Shown: positions 17,514-26,678 of the stretch, piece after piece
How the letters are laid out: the number at the start of each line of letters is the position of its first letter
Position numbering within the stretch: the first letter of the stretch is position 1
From: an uncultured Lachnospiraceae bacterium
GTDB taxonomy: Bacteria > Bacillota > Clostridia > Lachnospirales > Lachnospiraceae
NCBI GenBank assembly: GCA_945919795.1
Contig: CAMEJJ010000012.1
Coordinates: forward strand, 1-64,000
Direction: 5' to 3'
Length of the DNA stretch: 64,000 bases
Position numbers and translations under genes: made by a program
The notes under the pieces: model-generated
Database searches by the model: none
What the model was told of the DNA's origin: nothing
What the model saw: the letters and a program-made list of their open reading frames with translations, nothing else

Positions 17514-18746
17514 TTATTCCTGTGTATGGCCAGCTTGCTGCAATACTTTTTTATACAATTCCAGATATTCCTGATATCGTGTGTGCTTATCGTAGTTTAA
17601 TGCCTGTTTACGGCAGTCGTCCTGTGAAAAAGTCTTCGTACCATCCAAAACATCCTTTACCGCCTGTAGCAAACCATCATAGGAAGCTCTGTATACAACA
17701 ATTCCACTCTGATCGGAAACCGATTCTCCGCTTCCTCCTGTCTGATAGGTAATGACCGGAGTACCGCATGCCATAGCCTCCAAATTGGTGGTCGGGAAAT
17801 TATCCTCCAGCGTCGCATTTACAAAAACGGTTGCCTCCTGATAAGCTTGGGCTAACTCAGCCTGTCCGTTGGTATGTGGTGTTAAAATCATCTTATCACC
17901 AAATTCCTTTGACAGTTCTTTGATCTGCTTTTTATTGACGCCAATCAGATGAATTTTGCAGTTATCCGGCAAATCCCTTGCAAGCTTTTTAAAATAGCTC
18001 AACCCCTTCCGATGTTCCCATACATTGGCAACTCCCAATACAATCGGATAAGGTTGCTTTGCTTTGATATCAGGATCTTCGGATGGTTTGAAAATATCCA
18101 GATCAATTCCGTTGTATATTACCTCTACGGGATATTCCTTTAAAAAGGATTCGGAAAGCTGTCCTTTCAGCCATTTGCTGGGAGTAACAATCGTAAGATT
18201 CTTTACGCCACAAAAAGCTTTTCTCTTTCGATTGTAAGAAATGACAGAGTTATCCTTCAACAACGCATAAGGATAGACCTTTGCGTGATGGATACAATTG
18301 TTACAGCCCGTTTTCCATTTATCACAGGCAGCATAGTCATAAAAAGCGCAATGCCCCGTATAAGGCCAGCAGTCATGCAAGGTCCAGACTACCGGTATAT
18401 TTCTTTTCTTAATGTAGGCAAACAGGCGCTCTATCTGGATATAGAATCCGTGTATGTTTTGTAAATGAATTAAATCCGGTTTTTCTTCATCAACCCATTT
18501 TAAGAACTGTGCCGTTACTGCATCGGAACCAAATCCGGCCTCGCCCTGTACAAAGTTTTTCATGACGTGGACATAAAAATCTCCCTTGTTGCCAATCAAT
18601 TTTCCTTTGTAGGAATCATCCCAGGGTTCCCTGCCAATTCCAAGAATAGCCTCATTGCCGGATGCTTCAATTTCACGATACAAATCTGCCGTGATTCTTC
18701 CAACACTTCCCCGGTTGATTACCGTATTCACCAATAGAATCTTCAT
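17514..18746 (-). CDS. GT4 family glycosyltransferase
   Basis: The 410-residue GT-B enzyme has an N-terminal acceptor domain beginning MKILLVNTVINRGSVGRI, a middle TLHDCWPYTGHCAFYDYAAC with a Cys-rich stretch typical of WcaC-like family 4 transferases, and a C-terminal donor domain with NGIDLDIFKP, GVANVWEHRKG and the E-X7-E motif around LEDNFPTTNLEAMACGTPV. It is probably a cytoplasmic sugar transferase for the lipid-linked glycan. Its start faces the divergent fucosyltransferase-like gene, so the short interval 18747-18911 holds both upstream regions. A palindromic repeat follows its stop by 12 bases. Confidence 0.9.
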   Translation of the reverse strand: MKILLVNTVINRGSVGRITADLYREIEASGNEAILGIGREPWDDSYKGKLIGNKGDFYVHVMKNFVQGEAGFGSDAVTAQFLKWVDEEKPDLIHLQNIHGFYIQIERLFAYIKKRNIPVVWTLHDCWPYTGHCAFYDYAACDKWKTGCNNCIHHAKVYPYALLKDNSVISYNRKRKAFCGVKNLTIVTPSKWLKGQLSESFLKEYPVEVIYNGIDLDIFKPSEDPDIKAKQPYPIVLGVANVWEHRKGLSYFKKLARDLPDNCKIHLIGVNKKQIKELSKEFGDKMILTPHTNGQAELAQAYQEATVFVNATLEDNFPTTNLEAMACGTPVITYQTGGSGESVSDQSGIVVYRASYDGLLQAVKDVLDGTKTFSQDDCRKQALNYDKHTRYQEYLELYKKVLQQAGHTQE

Positions 18747-18784
18747 TTATTTCTACTCTTTCCATTTCTTAAATTTGCGAAGTC

Positions 18785-18793
18785 TGCTATAAT
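18785..18793 (+). promoter_or_regulatory. Extended -10 promoter for fucosyltransferase-like gene
   Basis: TGC followed by TATAAT (18788-18793) forms an extended -10 element directed at the ATG at 18912; the -35 region (TTTCTT at 18765-18770) is poor, as is common for extended -10 promoters. It overlaps the spurious upstream ATG at 18792. Confidence 0.55.
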
Positions 18794-18911
18794 GGTATCG
18801 ATATCTGTCGTTATGCCACTCTTCAGGCAATTCTTGATCTCTAAAAAATTTTTTATCTTTTCTTTGGTCAAAAGAACAGGAATAAAAAGCTCAGACAGAA
18901 AGGACACACTT

Positions 18912-19700
18912 ATGTTAATAATACAACCTGTAGGCGGTTTGTGCAACCGCATGAGATCCATAAATTCTGCGCGTATATTAGCCCAAAAACGAGGTGAAAA
19001 GCTGACTGTAGTCTGGTTTGTCAATCCAGAGCTCGGCTGTCCATTTGAACGTATTTTTGAACCTACCGATGCTTTTAAAGTCATCAACATCCGCTCTAAA
19101 TGGGATATCCGAAAAATGTTTCTCCAAATATCTGCCATGCTGTTTGGTTCCTTTGCTGATAATCCGGTTATCCGCAAACATAAGGGAGACGGCAATCTGG
19201 ATGAATCATTTGAATCATCTTTGAAAAAATTGACCTATATCGCCACGGAAGAACATTTCTATGAATGCCATGATTACACGCCTTTTGTTCCGGCAAAAGA
19301 GGTTGCCGAGAAAATCAGGCAAAAACAGGAAGAGCTTGGCTCCCATGCCATTGGTGTCCACATCCGCCGGACAGATAATAAACCGGCAATCGGAAAAAGT
19401 TCAACCGACGCATTTTGTAAATCCATGAAAGAAGCGCTGGCAAGCGATCCCGAAACCATGTTTTATCTGGCAACGGATGACCTTTCAGAAGAAGAACATC
19501 TACGTAGTGAATTTCCCGGCAAAATCATATCCAATCAAAACCGCGACTTATCCCGGGATAGTATCGCCGGAATTCAGGATGCCATGCTGGATTTGTATTG
19601 TCTGGCAGCCACAAATCAGATTATCGGCAGTTTCTTTTCATCATTCACCGATATCGCCGCCGATATGCATCAAATTCCCAAAAAGATAGCCGGAGAATAA
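18912..19700 (+). CDS. Fucosyltransferase-like protein (GT23/NodZ-type motifs)
   Basis: The 262-residue product has GGLCNRMRSINSA at the N-terminus and GVHIRRTDN at about residues 148-156, the GDP-binding HxRR motif of alpha-1,6- and O-fucosyltransferase-like folds. A late SFFSSFTDIAA stretch fits the family's donor-site motif. It is therefore likely to use a GDP-sugar, most often GDP-fucose, in the cytoplasm. The ATG at 18912 is chosen because AAAGGA lies 7 bases upstream; an ORF start 40 codons earlier falls inside the promoter. It is the only plus-strand gene within the minus-strand glycan cluster and has its own promoter. No GDP-fucose synthesis genes are in the window. Confidence 0.82.
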   Translation: MLIIQPVGGLCNRMRSINSARILAQKRGEKLTVVWFVNPELGCPFERIFEPTDAFKVINIRSKWDIRKMFLQISAMLFGSFADNPVIRKHKGDGNLDESFESSLKKLTYIATEEHFYECHDYTPFVPAKEVAEKIRQKQEELGSHAIGVHIRRTDNKPAIGKSSTDAFCKSMKEALASDPETMFYLATDDLSEEEHLRSEFPGKIISNQNRDLSRDSIAGIQDAMLDLYCLAATNQIIGSFFSSFTDIAADMHQIPKKIAGE

Positions 19701-19710
19701 GGATTATATT

Positions 19711-19898
19711 AAATGCCCGGTTTCAAAACTCAGACTTCGTCTTCAGACAGTTGAAACCGGGCATTAATTTTGTTCGCTTATGCCGCTAAGAAAGGCACAA
19801 AACCTCGTAAAATACGGCGGGCAAAGATATATAATTTTCCATTAGGACGACCTGCTACGTCTCCAAAGCTACGAATAATAAAAAGTGAGAAACGTCGG
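19711..19898. repeat. Long palindromic element of the ATGCCCGG family, copy 1 (left arm missing)
   Basis: A 52-base core at 19713-19764 has a 14-bp perfect stem (ATGCCCGGTTTCAA with its complement) and an AGAC/GTCT apical region. The right arm continues with TATGCCGCTAAGAAA, CGGGCAAAGATATATAAT and a further 60 bases shared with copy 3. The left arm is absent; the core starts 12 bases after the fucosyltransferase stop. Confidence 0.85.
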
Positions 19899-19925
19899 TA
19901 CGTATTTTTATAATAAATAGTATCA

Positions 19926-22646
19926 TCAATGCACAAGTTCCACTGCCACATATTCTCCGCGACTTCCAAGCACCTGCATATTGACATCATCCTCCATATT
20001 GCTCATATAAAAATCATACAACTGCGTTGTAGTAAACAGGATATCCGAAACAGGAGCCAGATCACGGGAAACGGAATTAAATATCATACCTTCAAATCCA
20101 CCGTCATCACAATGATATTCACCATAAGCTTCTGCCACAAAAACATCCTGCTGCGCCCATTTACTGTCAATAGGATGATTGGGATCATCTGTCGGAAGTG
20201 CACGGTATACCGCTGTATAGAAATCCCCTGAATCCTGACCGGCAGCTACATCCTGTATCAGAAGTTGAAAATCATTGGTCATATATCCGTCTTTACCATA
20301 GGATTGAAATGTCTGAAACAGCGAATAGCTAAAATAGCATGCTGTCACAATGGTTACCACGCCGATTCCCATGCGAAAAAGCAGGGGGATTTTTTTCTTT
20401 TCACACACAATACCGGTTGCAATTCCGGTCACAATCAACAATGCCGTGACGGACGGGTATTGATACCACAACAGCTTTGTCCGAACCAGTGAAAAAGCCA
20501 GCGTAGGGACCAATATCCACAGGATCATTCCAATCACATCACGCTGAAACAAGCATCCTTTCAAATGTTTGAAAAATGGTACATCTTTCTTTGCATCTGT
20601 CTGTTTTTTTGCATCTGCCACCTTCACAATTAATAAGATACCTGCTGCCAGCAAAAGCAAAACCAAAGCCACCCGATATACGGGCACGCTCTTTGTCATG
20701 TTTCCGATATAGTATGAAAAATAATAAGAAAATCCTGCTTCATTACTTCCAAAGCCACTTTGGGATCTTCCCAATACATCCGTAAGCCACATTTCTTTTA
20801 AAAAGGCTGTGCCATCCACGCAAATCCTGCCCAAAACCCACAAACAAAGCGGGATCGCAAAGGAAGCAAAGAATTTCAGATATTCCCGAACCTTAATTCT
20901 TTTTAATTCTCCGGTCAATAACAGATACAATCCGCCAATTGCCACAATTACACCGGCATGAAAGCTCTTCGTCAAAAATGCAAGAGCAAAGAAAAATCCA
21001 CACCAATACAATTTTTGATGATTTTCCCGAATCTGAAGCATGCAGAGCATGGCAAGCGAAAACAGCAGAACATAAAGACTATCTGCATCTCCAGCCCGCA
21101 CCATATGGGCAATAAAGGGAGTTGTGTTAGCAGCCAGTAACATCAGACTAAAAAGCGCCGCTGTTCTTCCATAACGCTTTCTTGCAAAGCACACAACAAC
21201 AAGAGCCAGTATCAGATAACACAAAACCGATGCAAATCGGAGACTGAATACACTTTTTCCAAAAATCAGCATGGAAAGCATAATACTCCACATACTAAGC
21301 GGCGGTTTTAAATTGTAATAATCTGTTTCATAACGGTACGTGCTTTCTATCAGGTTTCCCTGCTTTAACATCTCGTAAGCATTCACTCCGTGTCTTGCTT
21401 CATCCCAGGGATCTACATATTTTACATCCAGCTTATAAAAACACAGAAAAGTCAGCCATGCAAACAGAAGGATGCATAAAATCTGAAATATTCTTTCTTT
21501 CTTATCCCGGTCTATGTTGGTTATCAACCGATAGAGTGGCGCAGAAAGAGAAAAAATCAAATAGCCCGGCCGTTTTTCATTTTTCCACTCTTGATATACA
21601 TATTTCTTTAACCGCTTTGCCGCATCCCGTTCCATAGGGAGCTCGTCCTTTAACGGATAATAATAATGAATTGCCGCATCGGCTCTTGCCCGTTTGGCAC
21701 AGGCAATCTGGTCTTGTAAAAAATCAATCTCCTCGATATTCTGTTCTTCTGTATTCTGTTCTTCTGTATCCTTCTCTAATAGTTCCTTCTCAATTTTTTT
21801 CTCCGGCTTTTCCTGGATGGTAGCTTGTTTGCTTTCTTTCCAATTATCATTAATTAGCTCAGAATAATTTTTTGTTCTATTTTGAGATTCGGTTAGCTTA
21901 TTCCCAAAGTATGCAATTCTATCATCCAGCGCATCCATCCACTGTAATCTTTTGATATTGAATTTAGCTCTGGTAATGCTGTCCGGTGCGGAAAAATATC
22001 CATAAAGCGGCTTGTGAAGATAGATTCCCTTTTGGGCACGGTCATAAATCTTGTAAGTAGTTGCCTCATCTTCATGAATTTTTCCCTTCGGAAACCGAAT
22101 CCCATCCCACAGTGAAGCTTTGTAAATCTTATTCCAGGAAACAATAAAATACGTAGCATCCCTGTGATTTGCATCGTAAAGATTGGAAAGAAGCTTTCGC
22201 CTGTCACAGATTTCTACGCTGCCATCATATTCGTGCCCATCAGATTTCAGCCAAATGCTTTCATCATATTCTGTACTGTCCGTAACGACATAAGAACACA
22301 TCGAAACATCCGCATCATGCTCTGTCAGACATTTTAGCAGAGTTTCTACACAATCAGGCGCAATATAATCATCGCTGTCCACAAACATAATGTATTCGCC
22401 GTGGGCAACATCCAGCCCGGCATTACGTGCATCGGACAAACCACCATTTTCCTTGTGAATAACCACTATTCGATTGTCTGCTTTAGCGTAATCGTCACAG
22501 ATTCTGCCGCACTGGTCCTTTGACCCATCATCTACCAGAATAATTTCCAGATTTTGATAGGTTTGATTTCGAATCGAATCCACTGCGCGTTTCAGATATG
22601 GTTCTACCATATATATTGGGACAATTACGGAAACACATTGTTCCAT
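19926..22646 (-). CDS. GT2-GT-C fusion glycosyltransferase
   Basis: The 906-residue product joins two enzymes. Residues 1-245 are a GT-A family 2 domain: VSVIVPIYMVEPYLKRAV, LVDDGSKD (about 38-44), GGLSDARNAG and the metal-binding DSDD at 90-93. Residues 245-355 form a charged linker with a TEEQN duplication (294-303). Residues from about 385 form a polytopic ArnT/PMT-like GT-C domain with WDEARHGVNAYEML (about 414-427) and LKPPLSMW. The first part would load or extend a glycan in the cytoplasm, and the second would transfer a lipid-linked sugar outside. Both domains appear intact. It is 31 bases downstream of another GT2 gene. Confidence 0.85.
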   Translation of the reverse strand: MEQCVSVIVPIYMVEPYLKRAVDSIRNQTYQNLEIILVDDGSKDQCGRICDDYAKADNRIVVIHKENGGLSDARNAGLDVAHGEYIMFVDSDDYIAPDCVETLLKCLTEHDADVSMCSYVVTDSTEYDESIWLKSDGHEYDGSVEICDRRKLLSNLYDANHRDATYFIVSWNKIYKASLWDGIRFPKGKIHEDEATTYKIYDRAQKGIYLHKPLYGYFSAPDSITRAKFNIKRLQWMDALDDRIAYFGNKLTESQNRTKNYSELINDNWKESKQATIQEKPEKKIEKELLEKDTEEQNTEEQNIEEIDFLQDQIACAKRARADAAIHYYYPLKDELPMERDAAKRLKKYVYQEWKNEKRPGYLIFSLSAPLYRLITNIDRDKKERIFQILCILLFAWLTFLCFYKLDVKYVDPWDEARHGVNAYEMLKQGNLIESTYRYETDYYNLKPPLSMWSIMLSMLIFGKSVFSLRFASVLCYLILALVVVCFARKRYGRTAALFSLMLLAANTTPFIAHMVRAGDADSLYVLLFSLAMLCMLQIRENHQKLYWCGFFFALAFLTKSFHAGVIVAIGGLYLLLTGELKRIKVREYLKFFASFAIPLCLWVLGRICVDGTAFLKEMWLTDVLGRSQSGFGSNEAGFSYYFSYYIGNMTKSVPVYRVALVLLLLAAGILLIVKVADAKKQTDAKKDVPFFKHLKGCLFQRDVIGMILWILVPTLAFSLVRTKLLWYQYPSVTALLIVTGIATGIVCEKKKIPLLFRMGIGVVTIVTACYFSYSLFQTFQSYGKDGYMTNDFQLLIQDVAAGQDSGDFYTAVYRALPTDDPNHPIDSKWAQQDVFVAEAYGEYHCDDGGFEGMIFNSVSRDLAPVSDILFTTTQLYDFYMSNMEDDVNMQVLGSRGEYVAVELVH

Positions 22647-22677
22647 GGATACCTCTCTTCTTTACTCTATCTGCAAT

Positions 22678-23688
22678 TTATCCACGTTTTTTCAACAGCT
22701 TCACAATGAAACCTCGAATTATAGCCAAAAAGTATACCATTGAGGTAGAGTTTTCCTTATAAAAATGATAGATAATTTTATAATCAAGCTGTTCCAACGA
22801 TATTCTTTTATGTGTAGCATCCAGTGTTTTCAGCGCCTCTTCATAGACATGAATCGTCTCGATTTTTTCCTGTCTGTCCATCTTTTTATCATACGCCAGA
22901 CCTTCCAAATCATCTAGAAACTCCATGACGACCTTGGTTGCCGGCACATCTTCATCCGGAATGGAAAGAGCTTGAAAAAAACGGGTGCTTTCCTCATAGA
23001 GACGAAGGGCAATCGGAATCTTATCCATCCGCTTTTTGGTTGACAACGTAGTCCCCCTGTCATCCTGGATATAATTGCACACCGGTGCCGTGACACTCAC
23101 ACACTTTTTACACTGCAAAACATAAGCCTGATTAAACAGCAAATCTTCTCCCAGATTCAAATCAGTGGGAAATCCTTCCTGTATCAATTCCTTTTTATAG
23201 AGCTTGTTCCAAGGCATATTTAAAAAGCCCTTTTTATATAAATCCAAAAATTCCCTTCTGTCCTCGTCCGACATGGAAACAAACTCATAGCATCCTGTCT
23301 TGGGTAGTTTTACAATATCTCTCCCAAAATATAAATGATGATAGCCTGCAATCACAAAATCCGCATCCGTTGTCTGCATTGCCTGCAACAGGATCTCGTT
23401 GGAATCCGCATCTACATAATCATCACTGTCTACAAACCGGATATATTCGCCTCTTGCCTCTTTCATACCTCGATTTCGGGCTTTGGAAACACCCTGGTTT
23501 TCCTGATTGATTACCCGGATACGGGAATCGGTCTTAGCAAGTTGCTCGCACAAAACTCCGGAATTATCCGGAGGGCCGTCCACAATCAGAAGAATTTCAA
23601 AATCCTTGTACGTTTGTGCCAACAGGCTTTCTACACAGCGCTGTAATGTTTTTTCACTTTTATAAACCGGAACAATGACACTGATCAT
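22678..23688 (-). CDS. GT2 family glycosyltransferase
   Basis: The 336-residue protein opens ISVIVPVYKSEKTLQRCVES, with IVDGPPDNSG in place of the usual DDGS, then GVSKARNRGMKEARGEYIRF and VDSDD as the metal site. A C-terminal helical region of about 110 residues follows, with a hydrophobic stretch near the end that may contact the membrane. It closely resembles the GT2 half of the adjacent fusion protein and is probably an ancestral relative. It lies 12 bases after the DUF2142 gene in the same operon. Sugar specificity is not apparent. Confidence 0.86.
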   Translation of the reverse strand: MISVIVPVYKSEKTLQRCVESLLAQTYKDFEILLIVDGPPDNSGVLCEQLAKTDSRIRVINQENQGVSKARNRGMKEARGEYIRFVDSDDYVDADSNEILLQAMQTTDADFVIAGYHHLYFGRDIVKLPKTGCYEFVSMSDEDRREFLDLYKKGFLNMPWNKLYKKELIQEGFPTDLNLGEDLLFNQAYVLQCKKCVSVTAPVCNYIQDDRGTTLSTKKRMDKIPIALRLYEESTRFFQALSIPDEDVPATKVVMEFLDDLEGLAYDKKMDRQEKIETIHVYEEALKTLDATHKRISLEQLDYKIIYHFYKENSTSMVYFLAIIRGFIVKLLKKRG

Positions 23689-23700
23689 AGCTTTCTCACT

Positions 23701-25821
23701 TTATACATTAATCGTCAGAATAATTAAATGGTACGTCATCCACAAACTGACTGCCATCATAACACCCAAAATCACTCTTTCATAAACTGCCGGCAGCACA
23801 GAGAGCCTCTGTCTGCATTTCACAATAAATCCTTGTTTATCCGTTTTTTCGTATTTTCTGATTCCCCAGCCTAAGAAACAGCTTAAGAACGGTAAAAACA
23901 ACGGGATTACATATCTGCCCTGAACACCAAGTATTTTGGGATTTCCAACCGGTGTATAAGAAATATACATGGACGAAAAGACAATCGCCACAACGCCAAA
24001 ATTCATCAGATGAGTCAGTGCTCCCATGACTTTTCCCATTGATGTTTTAACGTTTGCAAACAATGCTGCAAAAAATCCCAAGCCAATCATAACCCAGTTA
24101 ATCAGATAATTTGCACTTCCCATATAGGCATAGGTGATATAGGACTGCTTTCTGACCGTATAATCGGCCAGCATAGAGAACATAGAGTCCAGTAAAATCT
24201 TCGCATATGTCAACGGATTCTCTAATACATATTTTAACTGTCCCATCGTACTTGTACCAATATTTCTTTTATCACCGGCATAAGCATTATTGGTTACCAG
24301 TGCATAATCTCCTCCTGCGACCGGAGTCGGGAAGAAAATATTGTAAAGCATAAATCCGTTTAGTCCCAACAGTGCAGCCTTGAACACGACTTCGGATATC
24401 CGGTTTTGGAATTTCTTTTTCGGTAAAAACAAAAGCATCAGAGACATAATGATATATACCGGTTTTGAGAGACATCCGACCATAAATGCAAATAGCATCA
24501 AAAATGCGTTGGAAGGTTTAATCTTTTCATCCGATGTCAGTATTTCATTGACCAAAAGCACATATCCCAAAAGCAGACAGGCATTGACCAACATATCATA
24601 CGACAAAGAGGATGCCACAAAAATATTGTTTGGAAGCAAACCGATTGCGGCTACCAGCATTTGATAGCCTTTTGCCTTCTTTACCGCAAAAAATACAATA
24701 AAAATATAGCATAACAGATTTCCCAGTCTGGCAAGCTCCATCATATCCGCAAATCCGACATGAAGAACTCTTCCCAGATAAAATCCGGCTGCCATGGGAT
24801 AGTATACTCTCGTCTCCGTACGGGGCAGACGGGTCTGATGCCCGATATCCGGTGCAATATAGTCCGGGTCATTAATCATATCTTCGTAGGCTTCTATCAA
24901 TTCCCTTTCCTCGGGATTGTTGAAATAAGGAAGCGTATTTCCAACCATCTGCATAGCAGCTTCCGTCGTCTCAATGGTTGTGCCAAAAGATAATTTATAT
25001 GCGCTTTTTGCATGGGCATATTCATCGTAGCTGACCATATTGGTTCCAAGGCCCTCAATAATCAGTCCACCCAGCATAAGTGCAAAAATTGCAAAAAACC
25101 ATTCCGGCTTTTTATGCAGTACAGACCATATTTCTTTTCCCGCAAAAAACAGAACATAGATTGCGAATAAAAGAACGGCAAAAAAAGATGCTCTTAACAG
25201 ACTAAAATTTACCTGTGCAGATATTTCAATCCGAATATCATCCTGAGACAAAATATCCTCCGAAGATAATACAATTTTCAAATGATCAGCATGGCATCCC
25301 ACATACATAACTCCGGCATCAATTTTCGGATCCACACTACAATACATATTGTCTTTTACAAGCTGATCATCCCGATATGCCTCTACCAGAAAACCTCCAA
25401 ACGTATCCAGACCAGCTTCCAGTTTCAGCTTTTTAATGTAGTAGTCTCCACCTAAATCAAGCGAAATATCCATCTGCTTAAATTTACGGTACAGGGTTCC
25501 GTCATCACCAACCACAATGTTTTCATCGTAGACAGGTTTGTATTCTTCCCCCCGGTATTCCGCCAGAATTCTCTCATTGTCCTGGCGCACTTTTATTTCA
25601 TTGGTCTCTTCTTCCGTCAATGGTGACAGATAATCCACCACTTCGGTTTGCATCGTATAACCGGAAGCGGCATGTGTCTGATCTTCGTTATCTGCAACAT
25701 TGAAACGCAAAAATGTATAAGGACTGTTTATAACATCCCTGTTAAAAACCACAATTTCCAGCAATGATGCCAAAACTATAATCAAAAGAACGGCAATGAT
25801 ATGTCTTTTAGTTTTCTTCAT
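23701..25821 (-). CDS. DUF2142 family membrane protein
   Basis: The 706-residue product has an N-terminal anchor, a roughly 170-residue extracytoplasmic beta-rich segment, then about ten membrane segments. YDEYAHAKSAYKLSFG and ARLGNLLCYIF match the pattern I know for DUF2142, a GT-C-like family found in polysaccharide loci. The acidic YDEYAH loop is the candidate catalytic site by analogy to other GT-C proteins. Its start overlaps the upstream membrane-anchored protein gene by 14 bases, with AGGAGGT upstream. The substrate is unknown. Confidence 0.82.
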   Translation of the reverse strand: MKKTKRHIIAVLLIIVLASLLEIVVFNRDVINSPYTFLRFNVADNEDQTHAASGYTMQTEVVDYLSPLTEEETNEIKVRQDNERILAEYRGEEYKPVYDENIVVGDDGTLYRKFKQMDISLDLGGDYYIKKLKLEAGLDTFGGFLVEAYRDDQLVKDNMYCSVDPKIDAGVMYVGCHADHLKIVLSSEDILSQDDIRIEISAQVNFSLLRASFFAVLLFAIYVLFFAGKEIWSVLHKKPEWFFAIFALMLGGLIIEGLGTNMVSYDEYAHAKSAYKLSFGTTIETTEAAMQMVGNTLPYFNNPEERELIEAYEDMINDPDYIAPDIGHQTRLPRTETRVYYPMAAGFYLGRVLHVGFADMMELARLGNLLCYIFIVFFAVKKAKGYQMLVAAIGLLPNNIFVASSLSYDMLVNACLLLGYVLLVNEILTSDEKIKPSNAFLMLFAFMVGCLSKPVYIIMSLMLLFLPKKKFQNRISEVVFKAALLGLNGFMLYNIFFPTPVAGGDYALVTNNAYAGDKRNIGTSTMGQLKYVLENPLTYAKILLDSMFSMLADYTVRKQSYITYAYMGSANYLINWVMIGLGFFAALFANVKTSMGKVMGALTHLMNFGVVAIVFSSMYISYTPVGNPKILGVQGRYVIPLFLPFLSCFLGWGIRKYEKTDKQGFIVKCRQRLSVLPAVYERVILGVMMAVSLWMTYHLIILTINV

Positions 25822-26629
25822 CCGACTTCGTTACCTCCTTCTTTTTGGAATAGGCAGGAAACGCAACGCAGGCGGTTGCCGCCAGAAGAATGCAAAACAT
25901 TACCCTGCTGTCGTAAAGGAATGGATAGGTATCATGTGTGTAAATATAGTAACATTTCAGATTGCCATCCATCTTTTTACCGTCAACATAGGTAGCAACA
26001 TGCAAAATTTCACTATGGTTCATAAAGATGCCGGGAGCCGGCTCGGTATTACCATTGGCACGATATGTCAGAGTAATATAGATTTTTCCGGTGCATAATT
26101 CATTACCAAACGGCAGATAAGGATACTGTCCGTCCAGACAGGCACCTAAATCATATACTTCCTCACCCAATAATGTCATGGATGAAATATCTACTTCTTC
26201 TGCTAAATATTCGTCAATTTCTGAAACATTATTGTTATCAAACGATTCTTCATTTGACAATTCTTCATTTTCATTTGGCACTTCGCCTTCTGTTAATGCA
26301 TGATTGCGATTCTCATCGTTCAAAGCATAAACGCGATAAACCAGTTCGGTTCCTTCCAAAGCCTGTCCGTTTTTGGATATCCCGATCTGAAATCCCTTCA
26401 TGGCTCTGCCATCGGTTTCCATGATATAACCGATTTCATTTTCCGCTCCAGTAAAATACTGCACAAATTCCATATCTCCTTCTTCTTCGGTGACATTGAC
26501 TTTGTACGTATCTAAAACTTCATTCGGAAATAAATAACTGCCAATAAACCCTGCTAAACATAGCAGGGTACCTATTGGCAGATAAATATATGCATATTTT
26601 GATAAAAAATGTTTGATTTTGTTTAGCAT
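25808..26629 (-). CDS. Two-helix membrane-anchored extracytoplasmic protein, unknown
   Basis: I do not recognise this 273-residue protein. It has an N-terminal membrane helix (about residues 12-33), a beta-rich exposed domain with an acidic low-complexity stretch (Glu/Asn-rich, about 118-145), a second membrane helix (about 240-257) and a short charged cytoplasmic tail. The ATG at 26629 is preferred to a TTG at 26644 since GAGGAAGG precedes it. It overlaps the DUF2142 gene by 14 bases and may be its partner; the exposed domain is similar in size to the N-terminal domain of that protein. It appears to be the first gene of this part of the glycan operon. Confidence 0.78.
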   Translation of the reverse strand: MLNKIKHFLSKYAYIYLPIGTLLCLAGFIGSYLFPNEVLDTYKVNVTEEEGDMEFVQYFTGAENEIGYIMETDGRAMKGFQIGISKNGQALEGTELVYRVYALNDENRNHALTEGEVPNENEELSNEESFDNNNVSEIDEYLAEEVDISSMTLLGEEVYDLGACLDGQYPYLPFGNELCTGKIYITLTYRANGNTEPAPGIFMNHSEILHVATYVDGKKMDGNLKCYYIYTHDTYPFLYDSRVMFCILLAATACVAFPAYSKKKEVTKSDEEN

Positions 26630-26678
26630 AAGCCTTCCTCTCAAACGCGCATTGAATTAGCTTTTGCTAACTGCAGGT

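Noticed and set aside
18792-18911. 40-codon N-terminal extension of the fucosyltransferase-like protein
   Set aside because: Its ATG lies within the -10 hexamer; the ATG at 18912 has a good ribosome-binding site and starts at the first conserved motif.
18743-19195. 150-codon minus-strand ORF opposite the fucosyltransferase-like gene
   Set aside because: It is antisense to a gene with clear family motifs, and its product has no recognisable features.
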